Source: Pseudomonas sp. Irchel 3A7 (lineage in GTDB: Bacteria > Pseudomonadota > Gammaproteobacteria > Pseudomonadales > Pseudomonadaceae). From it: a stretch of DNA of 64,000 nucleotides. The position numbers and the translations under genes were made by a program. The notes below the pieces were generated by a model that was not told the origin of the DNA, made no database searches, and worked only from the letters and a program-made list of their open reading frames with translations. The stretch covers positions 168,662-232,661 of the forward strand of contig NZ_FYED01000013.1 of NCBI RefSeq assembly GCF_900187565.1. Direction: 5' to 3'. Below are positions 28,889-38,132 of this stretch, one piece after another (within the stretch, counting starts at the first letter, position 1; every line of letters begins with the position of its first letter).

Positions 28889-28983
28889 TGTGGCGAGGGA
28901 GCTTGCTCCCGCTGGGTCGCGAAGCGGCCCCAATAAAAGAAGGCCTGCTGCGCAGTCCAGCGGGAGCAAGCTCCCTCGCCACA
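28889..28983. repeat. Repeat pair of the GGCGAGGGAGCTTGCTCCC family
   Basis: TGTGGCGAGGGAGCTTGCTC and the inverted copy GGGAGCAAGCTCCCTCGCCA flank a small stem (GGGTCGCGAAGCGGCCC). Same layout as 17892-18035. It lies between convergent genes. Confidence 0.85.
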
Positions 28984-29012
28984 ATGGGTACACCAACATC
29001 AAATCATCACCC

Positions 29013-29044
29013 ATAAAAAAACCCGCATTTCTGCGGGTTTTTTG
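29013..29044 (-). terminator. Terminator of fda (bidirectional)
   Basis: AAAAAAACCCGCA-TTTC-TGCGGGTTTTTT is symmetric, so it can end fda transcripts on the minus strand and any transcript from the lyase gene on the plus strand. Confidence 0.93.
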
Positions 29045-29065
29045 TAGAGCTGGAACGCGCAGGGC

Positions 29066-30130
29066 TTAGTTGACCTTGGCGTTCAACTCACCTTTCAGGT
29101 AACGCTGGAACATCGCCTCCAGCGAGATCGGCTTGATCTTCGAAGCATTACCGGCAGTACCAAACTGCTCATAACGCGCAATGCACACGTCACGCATGGC
29201 GGTCACGGTGGCGCCGAAGAACTTACGTGGGTCGAATTCGCTCGGGTTGGTGGCCATCAGGCGACGCATCGCACCGGTGGACGCCAGGCGCAGGTCGGTG
29301 TCGATGTTGACCTTGCGCACGCCGTGCTTGATGCCTTCGACGATTTCTTCAACCGGTACGCCGTAGGTCTCTTTGATGTCGCCGCCGTACTGGTTGATGA
29401 TCGCCAGCCACTCTTGCGGAACCGAAGACGAACCGTGCATCACCAGGTGAGTGTTCGGAATGCGCTTGTGGATTTCCTTGATGCGGTCGATCGCCAGCAC
29501 GTCGCCGGTAGGCGGCTTGGTGAACTTGTAGGCGCCGTGGCTGGTGCCGATGGCGATGGCCAGGGCATCGACCTGGGTGCGTTTGACGAAGTCAGCGGCT
29601 TCTTCCGGGTCGGTCAGCATCTGGCTGTGATCCAGAACGCCTTCAGCGCCGATACCGTCTTCTTCACCGGCCATACCGGTTTCCAGCGAACCCAGGCAAC
29701 CCAGTTCGCCTTCTACCGAAACGCCACAGGCGTGAGCCATGGCCACGGTTTGTTGGGTAACGCGCACGTTGTAGTCGTAGTCGGTCGGAGTCTTACCGTC
29801 TTCGCCCAGGGAACCGTCCATCATCACCGAGCTGAAGCCCAGTTGAATGGAGCGCTGGCAGACGTCAGGGCTGGTGCCGTGGTCCTGGTGCATGCACACC
29901 GGGATGTGCGGGAATTCTTCGATTGCCGCCAGGATCAGGTGACGCAGGAACGGCGCACCGGCGTATTTGCGAGCACCGGCCGAAGCCTGGACGATCACCG
30001 GGGAGTCAGTCTTGTCAGCGGCTTCCATGATGGCGCGCATCTGCTCAAGGTTGTTGACGTTGAAGGCTGGAACGCCGTAGCCGAACTCGGCTGCGTGGTC
30101 CAGCATCTGGCGCATGCTGATAAGTGCCAT
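29066..30130 (-). CDS. fda: Fructose-bisphosphate aldolase, class II
   Basis: This 354-residue zinc aldolase interconverts fructose 1,6-bisphosphate with dihydroxyacetone phosphate and glyceraldehyde 3-phosphate. Seen: VCMHQDHGTS (zinc/catalytic region), SSVMMDGSLGEDGKTPTDYDYNV, and TSHGAYKF; the length fits the Calvin-type class IIB form. GGGAGAG precedes the ATG. It is last in the pgk-epd-tkt region and has its own strong terminator. Confidence 0.97.
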   Translation of the reverse strand: MALISMRQMLDHAAEFGYGVPAFNVNNLEQMRAIMEAADKTDSPVIVQASAGARKYAGAPFLRHLILAAIEEFPHIPVCMHQDHGTSPDVCQRSIQLGFSSVMMDGSLGEDGKTPTDYDYNVRVTQQTVAMAHACGVSVEGELGCLGSLETGMAGEEDGIGAEGVLDHSQMLTDPEEAADFVKRTQVDALAIAIGTSHGAYKFTKPPTGDVLAIDRIKEIHKRIPNTHLVMHGSSSVPQEWLAIINQYGGDIKETYGVPVEEIVEGIKHGVRKVNIDTDLRLASTGAMRRLMATNPSEFDPRKFFGATVTAMRDVCIARYEQFGTAGNASKIKPISLEAMFQRYLKGELNAKVN

Positions 30131-30270
30131 TGTGTGTGTCTCTCCCGGTTGAGGGTCGTTAATCGTGCCAGCCTGCCGTAGCGGCGGCGGCTATTCAAGT
30201 TATTGCAGATCGGGGGTTGAGCCCGGGCTGCGAATTCGGTGTTGCATCAATCTCAAATTCGACACCGCCC

Positions 30271-30360
30271 CTGTGGGAGCGAGCCTGCTCGCGAAGGCGA
30301 TCTTGCAGCCCACATCGCAGTGCCTGTCAGACCGCTTTCGCGAGCAGGCTCGCTCCCACA
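30271..30360. repeat. REPIN-type pair (topology B)
   Basis: GTGGGAGCGAGCCTGCTCGC, a 42-bp spacer, then the inverted copy; it sits between the MliC gene and fda, which are both leftward. Confidence 0.9.
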
Positions 30361-30376
30361 TTGGGTCTCGTGTCAG

Positions 30377-30709
30377 CTATTGCGCTTTACAACCGCGGCC
30401 AATCAAATCATTGGTGGCGACCCAGTAAACCAGGCCTTCCTCACCTTTTACGTGAAACGCCAGCATGTCGTTGCTGTACAGCGCACCCGACGCACCCGGC
30501 TCCTGCTTCAAGCGATAGACCTGATCGGCACCGCCCAGACGTACATCGACTTCCTTGCGGCTGTCATCGGCGTAGCGCCAGAGCACTTTGGCCTGGCTGT
30601 CGCAGGTCCAGGTGGTCCAGCTGTCGGCCGCAGCGGACGACTGGAACGGGTTCAAGTTAGTGCATCCGGCCAGCAAAGCCAGCGCCGTAATGGCGATAAA
30701 ACCTTTCAT
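30377..30709 (-). CDS. mliC: MliC-family lipoprotein (C-type lysozyme inhibitor)
   Basis: This 110-residue lipoprotein has lipobox LLAGC at residues 12-16, then the MliC pattern (WTCDSQAKVLWRYADD ... VRLGGADQVYRLKQEPGASGALYSND ... GLVYWVATND). Members bind and inhibit host c-type lysozyme at the outer membrane. ATG at 30709 has GAGGAA at 8 nt; the longer frame is not coding-like. Confidence 0.88.
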   Translation of the reverse strand: MKGFIAITALALLAGCTNLNPFQSSAAADSWTTWTCDSQAKVLWRYADDSRKEVDVRLGGADQVYRLKQEPGASGALYSNDMLAFHVKGEEGLVYWVATNDLIGRGCKAQ

Positions 30710-30765
30710 CCGTGTTCCTCGGCCGACAGCGCACGCCATCGGCACTGGGTAAAGAGTCAGACCCG

Positions 30766-30987
30766 TCAAGGACAACCATGTTCCTTGGCGGGGGTCTGTG
30801 TCTCGTATTTGTCCAGGCCGTCAGGCCCGGAACGCTTGTTGAGCACCGGATTGGTTTCCGCCTGCCAGTCGGCCTGGTAACAGCCATTCTGTGGTGCAGC
30901 CGGCGCAGGCTCCGGCGTGGCTTTCGGGTTACTCCCGCAAGCCGCCAGCGAACCCGCGACGATCAACAGCGCTAACGTCTTGACCAT
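30766..30987 (-). CDS. Small hypothetical lipoprotein
   Basis: This 73-residue protein has a signal peptide with lipobox SLAAC (Cys17), then a Pro/Ala-rich linker and a short globular part (NGCYQADWQAETNPVLNKRSG) with two more cysteines. GGGAG precedes the ATG. It lies between pgk and mliC on the same strand. The family is not recognised; it looks like a conserved Pseudomonas lipoprotein. Confidence 0.75.
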   Translation of the reverse strand: MVKTLALLIVAGSLAACGSNPKATPEPAPAAPQNGCYQADWQAETNPVLNKRSGPDGLDKYETQTPAKEHGCP

Positions 30988-31021
30988 GTAAACACTCCCT
31001 TGCCTGGTCAAACGGGCGGCC

Positions 31022-32185
31022 TCAGGCCTTGGCCCGGCTTTCCAGGACTTCAACGGCTGGCAGCACCTTGCCTTCGACGAACTCGAGGAACGCGCCGCCA
31101 CCGGTAGAAATGTAGGAGATTTGCTCGGCAACGCCATACTTGTCGATGGCCGCCAGGGTGTCGCCGCCGCCAGCGATGGAGAACGCCGCGCTGTCCGCGA
31201 TGGCTTGGGCCAGCACCTTGGTGCCGTTTCCGAACTGGTCGAACTCAAACACGCCGACCGGGCCGTTCCACAGGATGGTTTTCGACGATTTCAGCAGTTC
31301 GGCGAAATTCGCTGCGGTCTGCGGACCGATGTCCAGAATCATGTCATCGGCAGCGACGTCAGCGATCAGTTTCACGGTGGCCGCTGCGCTTTCGGCGAAT
31401 TCCTTGGCAACCACCACATCCACTGGCAACGGAACGCTGACCTTGGCGGCGATGGCGCGGGCGGTGTCCAGCAGGTCTGGCTCGTACAGGGATTTGCCGA
31501 CCGGGTGACCGGCAGCCGCCAGGAAGGTGTTGGCAATGCCGCCGCCGACGATCAACTGGTCGCAGATCTGGCTCAGGCTGTTCAGCACGTCGAGTTTGGT
31601 CGAAACCTTGGAACCGGCAACGATGGCAGCCATTGGCTTGGCCGGTGCACCCAGGGCCTTGCCCAGTGCGTCCAGTTCGGCGGCCAGCAGCGGGCCAGCA
31701 GCAGCGACCTTGGCGAACTTGGCTATACCATGCGTCGAACCCTCGGCGCGGTGTGCCGTGCCGAAGGCGTCCATCACGAACACGTCGCACAGGGCGGCGT
31801 ATTGCTTGGCCAGTTCATCGGCGTTCTTTTTCTCGCCCTTGTTGAAGCGCACGTTTTCGAACAGCACGATGTCGCCGGCTTTCACGTCGACGCCACCCAG
31901 GTAATCGGCTACCAGCGGCACTTCACGCCCCAGCGCCTTGCTCAGGTAGTCGGCGACTGGCTTGAGGCTGTTCTCGGCGGAGAATTCGCCTTCGGTCGGA
32001 CGGCCAAGGTGCGAGCAAACCATCACTGCCGCGCCTTTTTCCAGGGCCAGCTTGATGGTCGGCAGCGAAGCCAGGATTCGCGCATCGCTGGTGACTACAC
32101 CGTCCTTGACTGGGACGTTGAGGTCTTCGCGGATCAGTACGCGCTTACCTTGCAGATCGAGGTCGGACATCTTCAACACGGTCAT
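31022..32185 (-). CDS. pgk: Phosphoglycerate kinase
   Basis: This 387-residue enzyme transfers phosphate between 1,3-bisphosphoglycerate and ADP. N-terminal signature KRVLIREDLNVP, substrate loop SHLGRPTEG, the hinge and the nucleotide loop AGGGDTLAAIDKYG are intact. ATG 32185 has AGGAA about 9 nt upstream. It follows epd with a 25-bp gap, so the two are co-transcribed. Confidence 0.97.
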   Translation of the reverse strand: MTVLKMSDLDLQGKRVLIREDLNVPVKDGVVTSDARILASLPTIKLALEKGAAVMVCSHLGRPTEGEFSAENSLKPVADYLSKALGREVPLVADYLGGVDVKAGDIVLFENVRFNKGEKKNADELAKQYAALCDVFVMDAFGTAHRAEGSTHGIAKFAKVAAAGPLLAAELDALGKALGAPAKPMAAIVAGSKVSTKLDVLNSLSQICDQLIVGGGIANTFLAAAGHPVGKSLYEPDLLDTARAIAAKVSVPLPVDVVVAKEFAESAAATVKLIADVAADDMILDIGPQTAANFAELLKSSKTILWNGPVGVFEFDQFGNGTKVLAQAIADSAAFSIAGGGDTLAAIDKYGVAEQISYISTGGGAFLEFVEGKVLPAVEVLESRAKA

Positions 32186-32210
32186 GGGTCGCATTTCCTG
32201 GGTTACTGAT

Positions 32211-33266
32211 TTAGAGAGCAGTTGTTGGAGTCGCTGTTTGCAGATAGTGCTCTGCAACATCCAGCATTCTGTTGGCGAAACCCCATTCGTTGTCGAACCA
32301 GGCCAGGATGTTCACCAGCCGTGGGCCGGAAACGCGGGTCTGACTGGCATCGACGATCGCCGAATGTGGGTCGTGGTTAAAATCACAACTGGCGTGGGGC
32401 AACTCGGTATAGGCCAGAAGGCCTTTGAGCGGGCCGCTGGTGGCAGCCTCGCGCAGGATCCGGTTGACCTCGGTGGCGTCGGTGTCACTCACCGTCTGCA
32501 TCGTGATATCGAGGCAGGACACGTTCACCGTCGGCACACGTACGGCTTTGGCCTGAATTCGCCCGGCAAGTTCCGGCAACAGGCGTTCGATGCCGCGCGC
32601 CAGACCGGTGGACACCGGAATCACCGACTGGAACGCCGAACGGGTGCGGCGCAGGTCTTCATGGTGATAGGCGTCAATCACCGGCTGATCGTTCATCGCC
32701 GAGTGAATCGTGGTGATCGATACATACTCCAGGCCGATAGCCTGATCCAGCAGGCGCAACAGCGGCACGCCGCAGTTGGTGGTGCAAGAGGCGTTGGACA
32801 CCAGCAGTTCGTCACCGGTCAGGCAATCCTGGTTCACGCCATAGACGATGGTGGCGTCGACATCCGCCTCGCTGGCCATCGGCTGGGAAAACAGAACGCG
32901 CGGCGCGCCCGCGTCGAGGAAACGCTGGCCGTCTTCACGGGTGTGATAAGCGCCAGAGCATTCCAGCACCAGATCGACGCCCAGCGACGCCCAATCGATG
33001 CCTTCGGGGGTGGCACTGCGCAATACCTTCACGCAGTCGCCATTGATATGCAGACAATCGCCGTCGACCTTCACCTCACCGGGAAAACGCCCGTGGGTGG
33101 AGTCGAAGCGTGTCAGGTATTCGATGCTGGCCATGTCGGCCAGATCGTTGATCGCGACAATTTCAAACCCGGCCTTCTCGCCTCGCTCGAACAACGCACG
33201 CAAGACGCAACGACCAATCCGGCCGTAGCCGTTGAGTGCAACTTTGTAGGGACGCGGTTGAGGCAT
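32211..33266 (-). CDS. epd: D-erythrose-4-phosphate dehydrogenase
   Basis: This 351-residue GAPDH-like protein has the NAD motif NGYGRIGRC and the active site NASCTTNC. Its place between tkt and pgk, and its sequence type, mark it as Epd, which makes 4-phosphoerythronate for pyridoxal phosphate synthesis; a second GAPDH role cannot be excluded from sequence alone. Confidence 0.93.
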   Translation of the reverse strand: MPQPRPYKVALNGYGRIGRCVLRALFERGEKAGFEIVAINDLADMASIEYLTRFDSTHGRFPGEVKVDGDCLHINGDCVKVLRSATPEGIDWASLGVDLVLECSGAYHTREDGQRFLDAGAPRVLFSQPMASEADVDATIVYGVNQDCLTGDELLVSNASCTTNCGVPLLRLLDQAIGLEYVSITTIHSAMNDQPVIDAYHHEDLRRTRSAFQSVIPVSTGLARGIERLLPELAGRIQAKAVRVPTVNVSCLDITMQTVSDTDATEVNRILREAATSGPLKGLLAYTELPHASCDFNHDPHSAIVDASQTRVSGPRLVNILAWFDNEWGFANRMLDVAEHYLQTATPTTAL

Positions 33267-33322
33267 GGGGGTTCTCGATTACCGTGGTGAATCTGTCACT
33301 GCAGCGTTGCCTGACCGACCGC

Positions 33323-33390
33323 TATCGCGGGCAAGCCCGCTCCCACAGGGTCGGCGAAGATCCTTGTGGGAGCGGGCTTGCCCGCGATGG
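33323..33390. repeat. Repeat pair, GCGGGC variant
   Basis: TCGCGGGCAAGCCCGCTCCC and its inverted copy, 21 bp apart, between tkt and epd. It is a third stem variant of the REPIN-like series. Confidence 0.88.
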
Positions 33391-33419
33391 CGCCAGAACA
33401 GGCAATACATACCCTGAAC

Positions 33420-35417
33420 TTAGTCTTCCAGCAGCTCTTCAGCCTGACCCAGGATGTTTTCCAGGGTGAAGCCGAACTCTTCGAACAAGGCCGACGCAGG
33501 TGCCGACTCGCCGTAGGTAGTCATGCCGATCACGCGACCTTCCAGGCCGACGTACTTGTACCAGTAGTCGGCGTGGGAAGCTTCGATGGCGATACGGGCG
33601 CTGACCTGCAACGGCAGGACCGATTGCTTGTAGCCGGCATCCTGGGCATCGAACACGCTGGTGCAAGGCATGGAAACCACACGCACCTTGCGACCTTGCT
33701 CGGTGAGTTTGTCGAAGGCCTGAACGGCCAGGCCGACTTCCGAACCAGTGGCGATCAGGATCAGCTCAGGCTCGCCGGCGCAGTCCTTCAACACGTAGCC
33801 GCCACGATTGATGTCGGCGATCTGCAGGGCATTGCGGGTCTGGTGTTGCAGGTTCTGACGCGAGAAGATCAGGGCCGAAGGACCATCTTTACGCTCCAGC
33901 GCATACTTCCAGGACACCGCCGATTCAACAGCGTCAGCTGGACGCCAGGTGTCGAGGTTCGGCGTGCAGCGCAGGCTGGCCAGTTGCTCGATTGGCTGGT
34001 GAGTCGGACCGTCTTCGCCCAGACCGATGGAGTCGTGGGTATAGACGTGGATCACACGCTGCTTCATCAGGGCCGACATGCGCACGGCGTTGCGGGCGTA
34101 TTCCATGAACATCAGGAAGGTCGCGCCGTAAGGCACCAGGCCACCGTGCAGGGCAACGCCGTTCATGATCGCGGTCATGCCGAACTCGCGCACGCCGTAG
34201 TACATGTAGTTGCCGCTGGCGTCCTCAGCGGTGACGCCTTTGCAGCCTTTCCACAGGGTCAGGTTGGAACCGGCCAGGTCAGCCGAACCGCCAAGGAACT
34301 CAGGCAGCAGCGGGCCGAACGCGTTCAGGGCGTTCTGGCTGGCTTTACGGCTGGCAATGGTTTCGCCCTTGGCAGCGACTTCGGCGATATAAGCATCGGC
34401 TTTTTCGGAGAAGTCAGCCGGCAGCTCACCGCTCAGACGACGAATCAGTTCGTTGGCTTCGGTCGGGAAGGCCGCGGAGTAGGCTGCGAAACGCTGGTCC
34501 CACTCGGCTTCGACCGCGCGGCCGGCTTCCTTGGCATCCCACTCGGCATAGATGTCGGCCGGGATTTCGAACGGGCCGTGGTTCCACTTCAGCGCGGCAC
34601 GGGTCAGGGCGATTTCCGCGTCACCCAGCGGGGCGCCGTGGCAATCTTCCTTGCCTTGCTTGTTCGGCGAACCGAAGCCGATGGTGGTCTTGCAGCAGAT
34701 CAGGGTTGGCTGATCGCTTTTACGAGCGGTATCGATCGCGATTTTGATCTCTTCCGGGTCGTGACCGTCGACATTGCGGATCACTTGCCAGTTGTAGGAT
34801 TCGAAACGCTTGGGCGTGTCATCGGTGAACCAGCCTTCGACTTCGCCGTCGATGGAGATGCCGTTGTCGTCGTAGAAGGCGATCAGCTTGCCCAGGCCCA
34901 GGGTGCCGGCCAAGGAAGCGACTTCATGGGAAATGCCTTCCATCATGCAGCCATCACCCAGGAACACGTAGGTGTGGTGATCGACAATGTTGTGGCCAGG
35001 ACGGTTGAATTGCGCCGCCATGACTTTTTCGGCCAGGGCAAAACCCACGGCGTTGGCCAGGCCCTGGCCCAGTGGACCGGTGGTGGTTTCAACACCCGGG
35101 GTGTAGCCGAGTTCCGGGTGACCCGGGGTGCGGCTGTGCAGCTGGCGGAACTGCTTCAGGTCTTCGATCGACAGGTCGTAGCCGGTCAGGTGCAGCAGCG
35201 AGTAGATCAGCATCGAGCCATGACCGTTGGACAGCACGAAGCGGTCACGGTCGGCGAACGATGGATTGCTCGGGTTGTGCTTGAGGTAGTCGCGCCAAAG
35301 CACTTCGGCAATATCCGCCATACCCATAGGGGCACCGGGGTGGCCGCTGTTGGCTTTTTGCACGGCATCCATGCTGAGGGCACGAATGGCGTTGGCACGC
35401 TCACGACGGCTAGGCAT
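33420..35417 (-). CDS. tkt: Transketolase
   Basis: This 665-residue thiamine-diphosphate enzyme moves two-carbon units in the pentose phosphate pathway. Seen: NSGHPGAPMGMAD, the ThDP/Mg motif GDGCMMEGISHEVASLAG ... NGISIDG, and the donor site THDSIGLGEDGPTHQP. ATG 35417 has AGGAG at 8 nt; the extra upstream residues are basic and not family-like. Confidence 0.97.
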   Translation of the reverse strand: MPSRRERANAIRALSMDAVQKANSGHPGAPMGMADIAEVLWRDYLKHNPSNPSFADRDRFVLSNGHGSMLIYSLLHLTGYDLSIEDLKQFRQLHSRTPGHPELGYTPGVETTTGPLGQGLANAVGFALAEKVMAAQFNRPGHNIVDHHTYVFLGDGCMMEGISHEVASLAGTLGLGKLIAFYDDNGISIDGEVEGWFTDDTPKRFESYNWQVIRNVDGHDPEEIKIAIDTARKSDQPTLICCKTTIGFGSPNKQGKEDCHGAPLGDAEIALTRAALKWNHGPFEIPADIYAEWDAKEAGRAVEAEWDQRFAAYSAAFPTEANELIRRLSGELPADFSEKADAYIAEVAAKGETIASRKASQNALNAFGPLLPEFLGGSADLAGSNLTLWKGCKGVTAEDASGNYMYYGVREFGMTAIMNGVALHGGLVPYGATFLMFMEYARNAVRMSALMKQRVIHVYTHDSIGLGEDGPTHQPIEQLASLRCTPNLDTWRPADAVESAVSWKYALERKDGPSALIFSRQNLQHQTRNALQIADINRGGYVLKDCAGEPELILIATGSEVGLAVQAFDKLTEQGRKVRVVSMPCTSVFDAQDAGYKQSVLPLQVSARIAIEASHADYWYKYVGLEGRVIGMTTYGESAPASALFEEFGFTLENILGQAEELLED

Positions 35418-35622
35418 CGCTGTTCTCCTGCGGGTTCTGAATCGAGAGTGAATAAAACGAAACGGAAAAAAGGCGAGCATTTTCCCTCACCGAGCCGCCT
35501 CGGGGCAATGACAGATAGTCATCTGAAGGCGTTTTTCCAATCGATAACGACGGTTTCGGCTGGTGAAACCTTTCCGCCACTCGTTTGTTGACTGAAGCTA
35601 ACGTTAAGAAGTGCCATCTATC

Positions 35623-35652
35623 GAGCAATATCAAAACTTTTTGATATTGCTC
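35623..35652. promoter_or_regulatory. 30-bp palindromic operator before the ArsR-methyltransferase gene
   Basis: The arms GAGCAATATCAAAA (35623-35636) and TTTTGATATTGCTC (35639-35652) are perfect inverted copies around CT. The palindrome lies 39 bp before the start of the downstream ArsR-family gene and in the divergent gap with tkt. ArsR-family dimers bind such AT-rich palindromes, and known SahR sites in Proteobacteria are ATATC-type. The natural reading is autoregulation of the sahR-like/metK unit. Confidence 0.85.
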
Positions 35653-35690
35653 TTGCGGTGCTTCCGACGCATGACTAGACTGCCGGCCTT

Positions 35691-36686
35691 ATGAATTTAC
35701 GTGTGCCTTCCATTCGCCATGACGATTGCGATGAGTTGGCGGCCTTGTGCAAGGCCGCTGGCGATCCTCTGCGGCTGAATGTTTTGCGCGCGCTGGCCAA
35801 CGATTCGTTTGGCGTGCTTGAGCTGGCGCAGATCTTCGGTATCGGCCAGTCCGGCATGAGCCATCACCTCAAGGTATTGGCCCAGGCCGACCTGGTAGCG
35901 ACCCGCCGTGAAGGCAACGCGATTTTCTACCGTCGCGCCCTGCCCCACACCGAAACCCTGGGCGGCAAACTGCACATGGCCTTGCTCGACGAAGTGGACG
36001 AGCTGACCCTGCCTGCCGATGTGCAGTCGCGGATAACTCAGGTCCACGGACAAAGGGCGGCGGCCAGCCAGGATTTTTTCTCACGGGTCGCGGAGAAGTT
36101 TCGCGCCCAGCAAGACTTGATCGCCGGCCTGCCGCAATACCGCGATAGCGTGGTGGCCTTGCTCGACAAACTGAGTTTCAGCGAAGGTGCCACAGCCATC
36201 GAGGTCGGCCCCGGAGACGGTGCTTTTCTACCGGAACTGGCGCGCCGCTTCACCCAGGTCACGGCGCTGGACAACAGCCAGGCGATGCTCGAACTGGCGC
36301 GTCAGGTGTGCGAGCGCCAGATGCTGACCAACGTCAGCCTGCAACTGGCCGATGCCTTGAACGGCGTGAGCCTCAAGGCCGATTGCGTTGTATTGAACAT
36401 GGTGCTGCACCATTTCGCCGCGCCGGCCGATGCGCTCAAGCACATGGCCAATTTGCTGCAACCAGGCGGTAGCCTGTTAGTGACAGAGTTATGCAGCCAC
36501 AACCAGAGTTGGGCCAAGGAGGCCTGCGGTGATCTCTGGCTGGGGTTTGAACAGGACGACCTGGCCCGTTGGGCCACCGCTGCGGGACTCGTTCCCGGGG
36601 AAAGCCTCTATGTAGGCTTACGTAATGGTTTCCAGATCCAGGTCCGCCATTTTCAGCGGCCGGCTGGCGACACTCACCATCGGTAA
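35691..36686 (+). CDS. ArsR-family regulator fused to a SAM methyltransferase domain (SahR-like)
   Basis: This 331-residue protein has an ArsR winged helix (about 12-90, with FGIGQSGMSHHLKVLAQADLV) and a class I methyltransferase-like domain (about 140-320, motif I AIEVGPGDGAFLPEL, then VLNMVLHHFA). It ends 18 bp before metK. ArsR-type SahR regulators control SAM-cycle genes in Proteobacteria in response to S-adenosylhomocysteine, and this one fits by context. Whether the methyltransferase domain senses SAM/SAH or has activity is open. Confidence 0.85.
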   Translation: MNLRVPSIRHDDCDELAALCKAAGDPLRLNVLRALANDSFGVLELAQIFGIGQSGMSHHLKVLAQADLVATRREGNAIFYRRALPHTETLGGKLHMALLDEVDELTLPADVQSRITQVHGQRAAASQDFFSRVAEKFRAQQDLIAGLPQYRDSVVALLDKLSFSEGATAIEVGPGDGAFLPELARRFTQVTALDNSQAMLELARQVCERQMLTNVSLQLADALNGVSLKADCVVLNMVLHHFAAPADALKHMANLLQPGGSLLVTELCSHNQSWAKEACGDLWLGFEQDDLARWATAAGLVPGESLYVGLRNGFQIQVRHFQRPAGDTHHR

Positions 36687-36704
36687 TTTCAGGAAAAAAT
36701 CGAG

Positions 36705-37895
<1,191 letters not shown>

Positions 37896-37917
37896 GCCTT
37901 TCCCGGCTGTACCAGAA

Positions 37918-37950
37918 GCCCCGCACGGTTTTGCCGTGCGGGGCTTTTTA
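37918..37950 (+). terminator. Terminator of metK
   Basis: GCCCCGCACGG-TTTTG-CCGTGCGGGGC followed by TTTTTA, 22 bp after the stop. Confidence 0.95.
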
Positions 37951-37978
37951 TGGCCTTGCATTCGAGACCGCATCGCCC

Positions 37979-38032
37979 CCTTCGCGAGCAGGCTCGCTCC
38001 CACAGTTAATCGCATTCCCCTGCTCGCGAAGA
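37979..38032. repeat. REPIN-type pair, right copy truncated
   Basis: The left unit is complete, but the right one lacks its first ten or so bases (only CCTGCTCGCGAAG remains), so the pair cannot form the full stem. A decaying copy. Confidence 0.8.
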
Positions 38033-38132
38033 AGCCAGTCCAGACAACAAAACATTCGGCAAAACACCCACCCTTCAAGCCAGCCAGTACTCGCCTAGCC
38101 TTCAGGCACCCCAATGAGCAAGGACGCTCGCG

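Noticed and set aside
33366..35591. A 741-codon plus-strand open frame opposite tkt.
   Set aside because: Shadow of transketolase; begins in a repeat and has no ribosome binding site.
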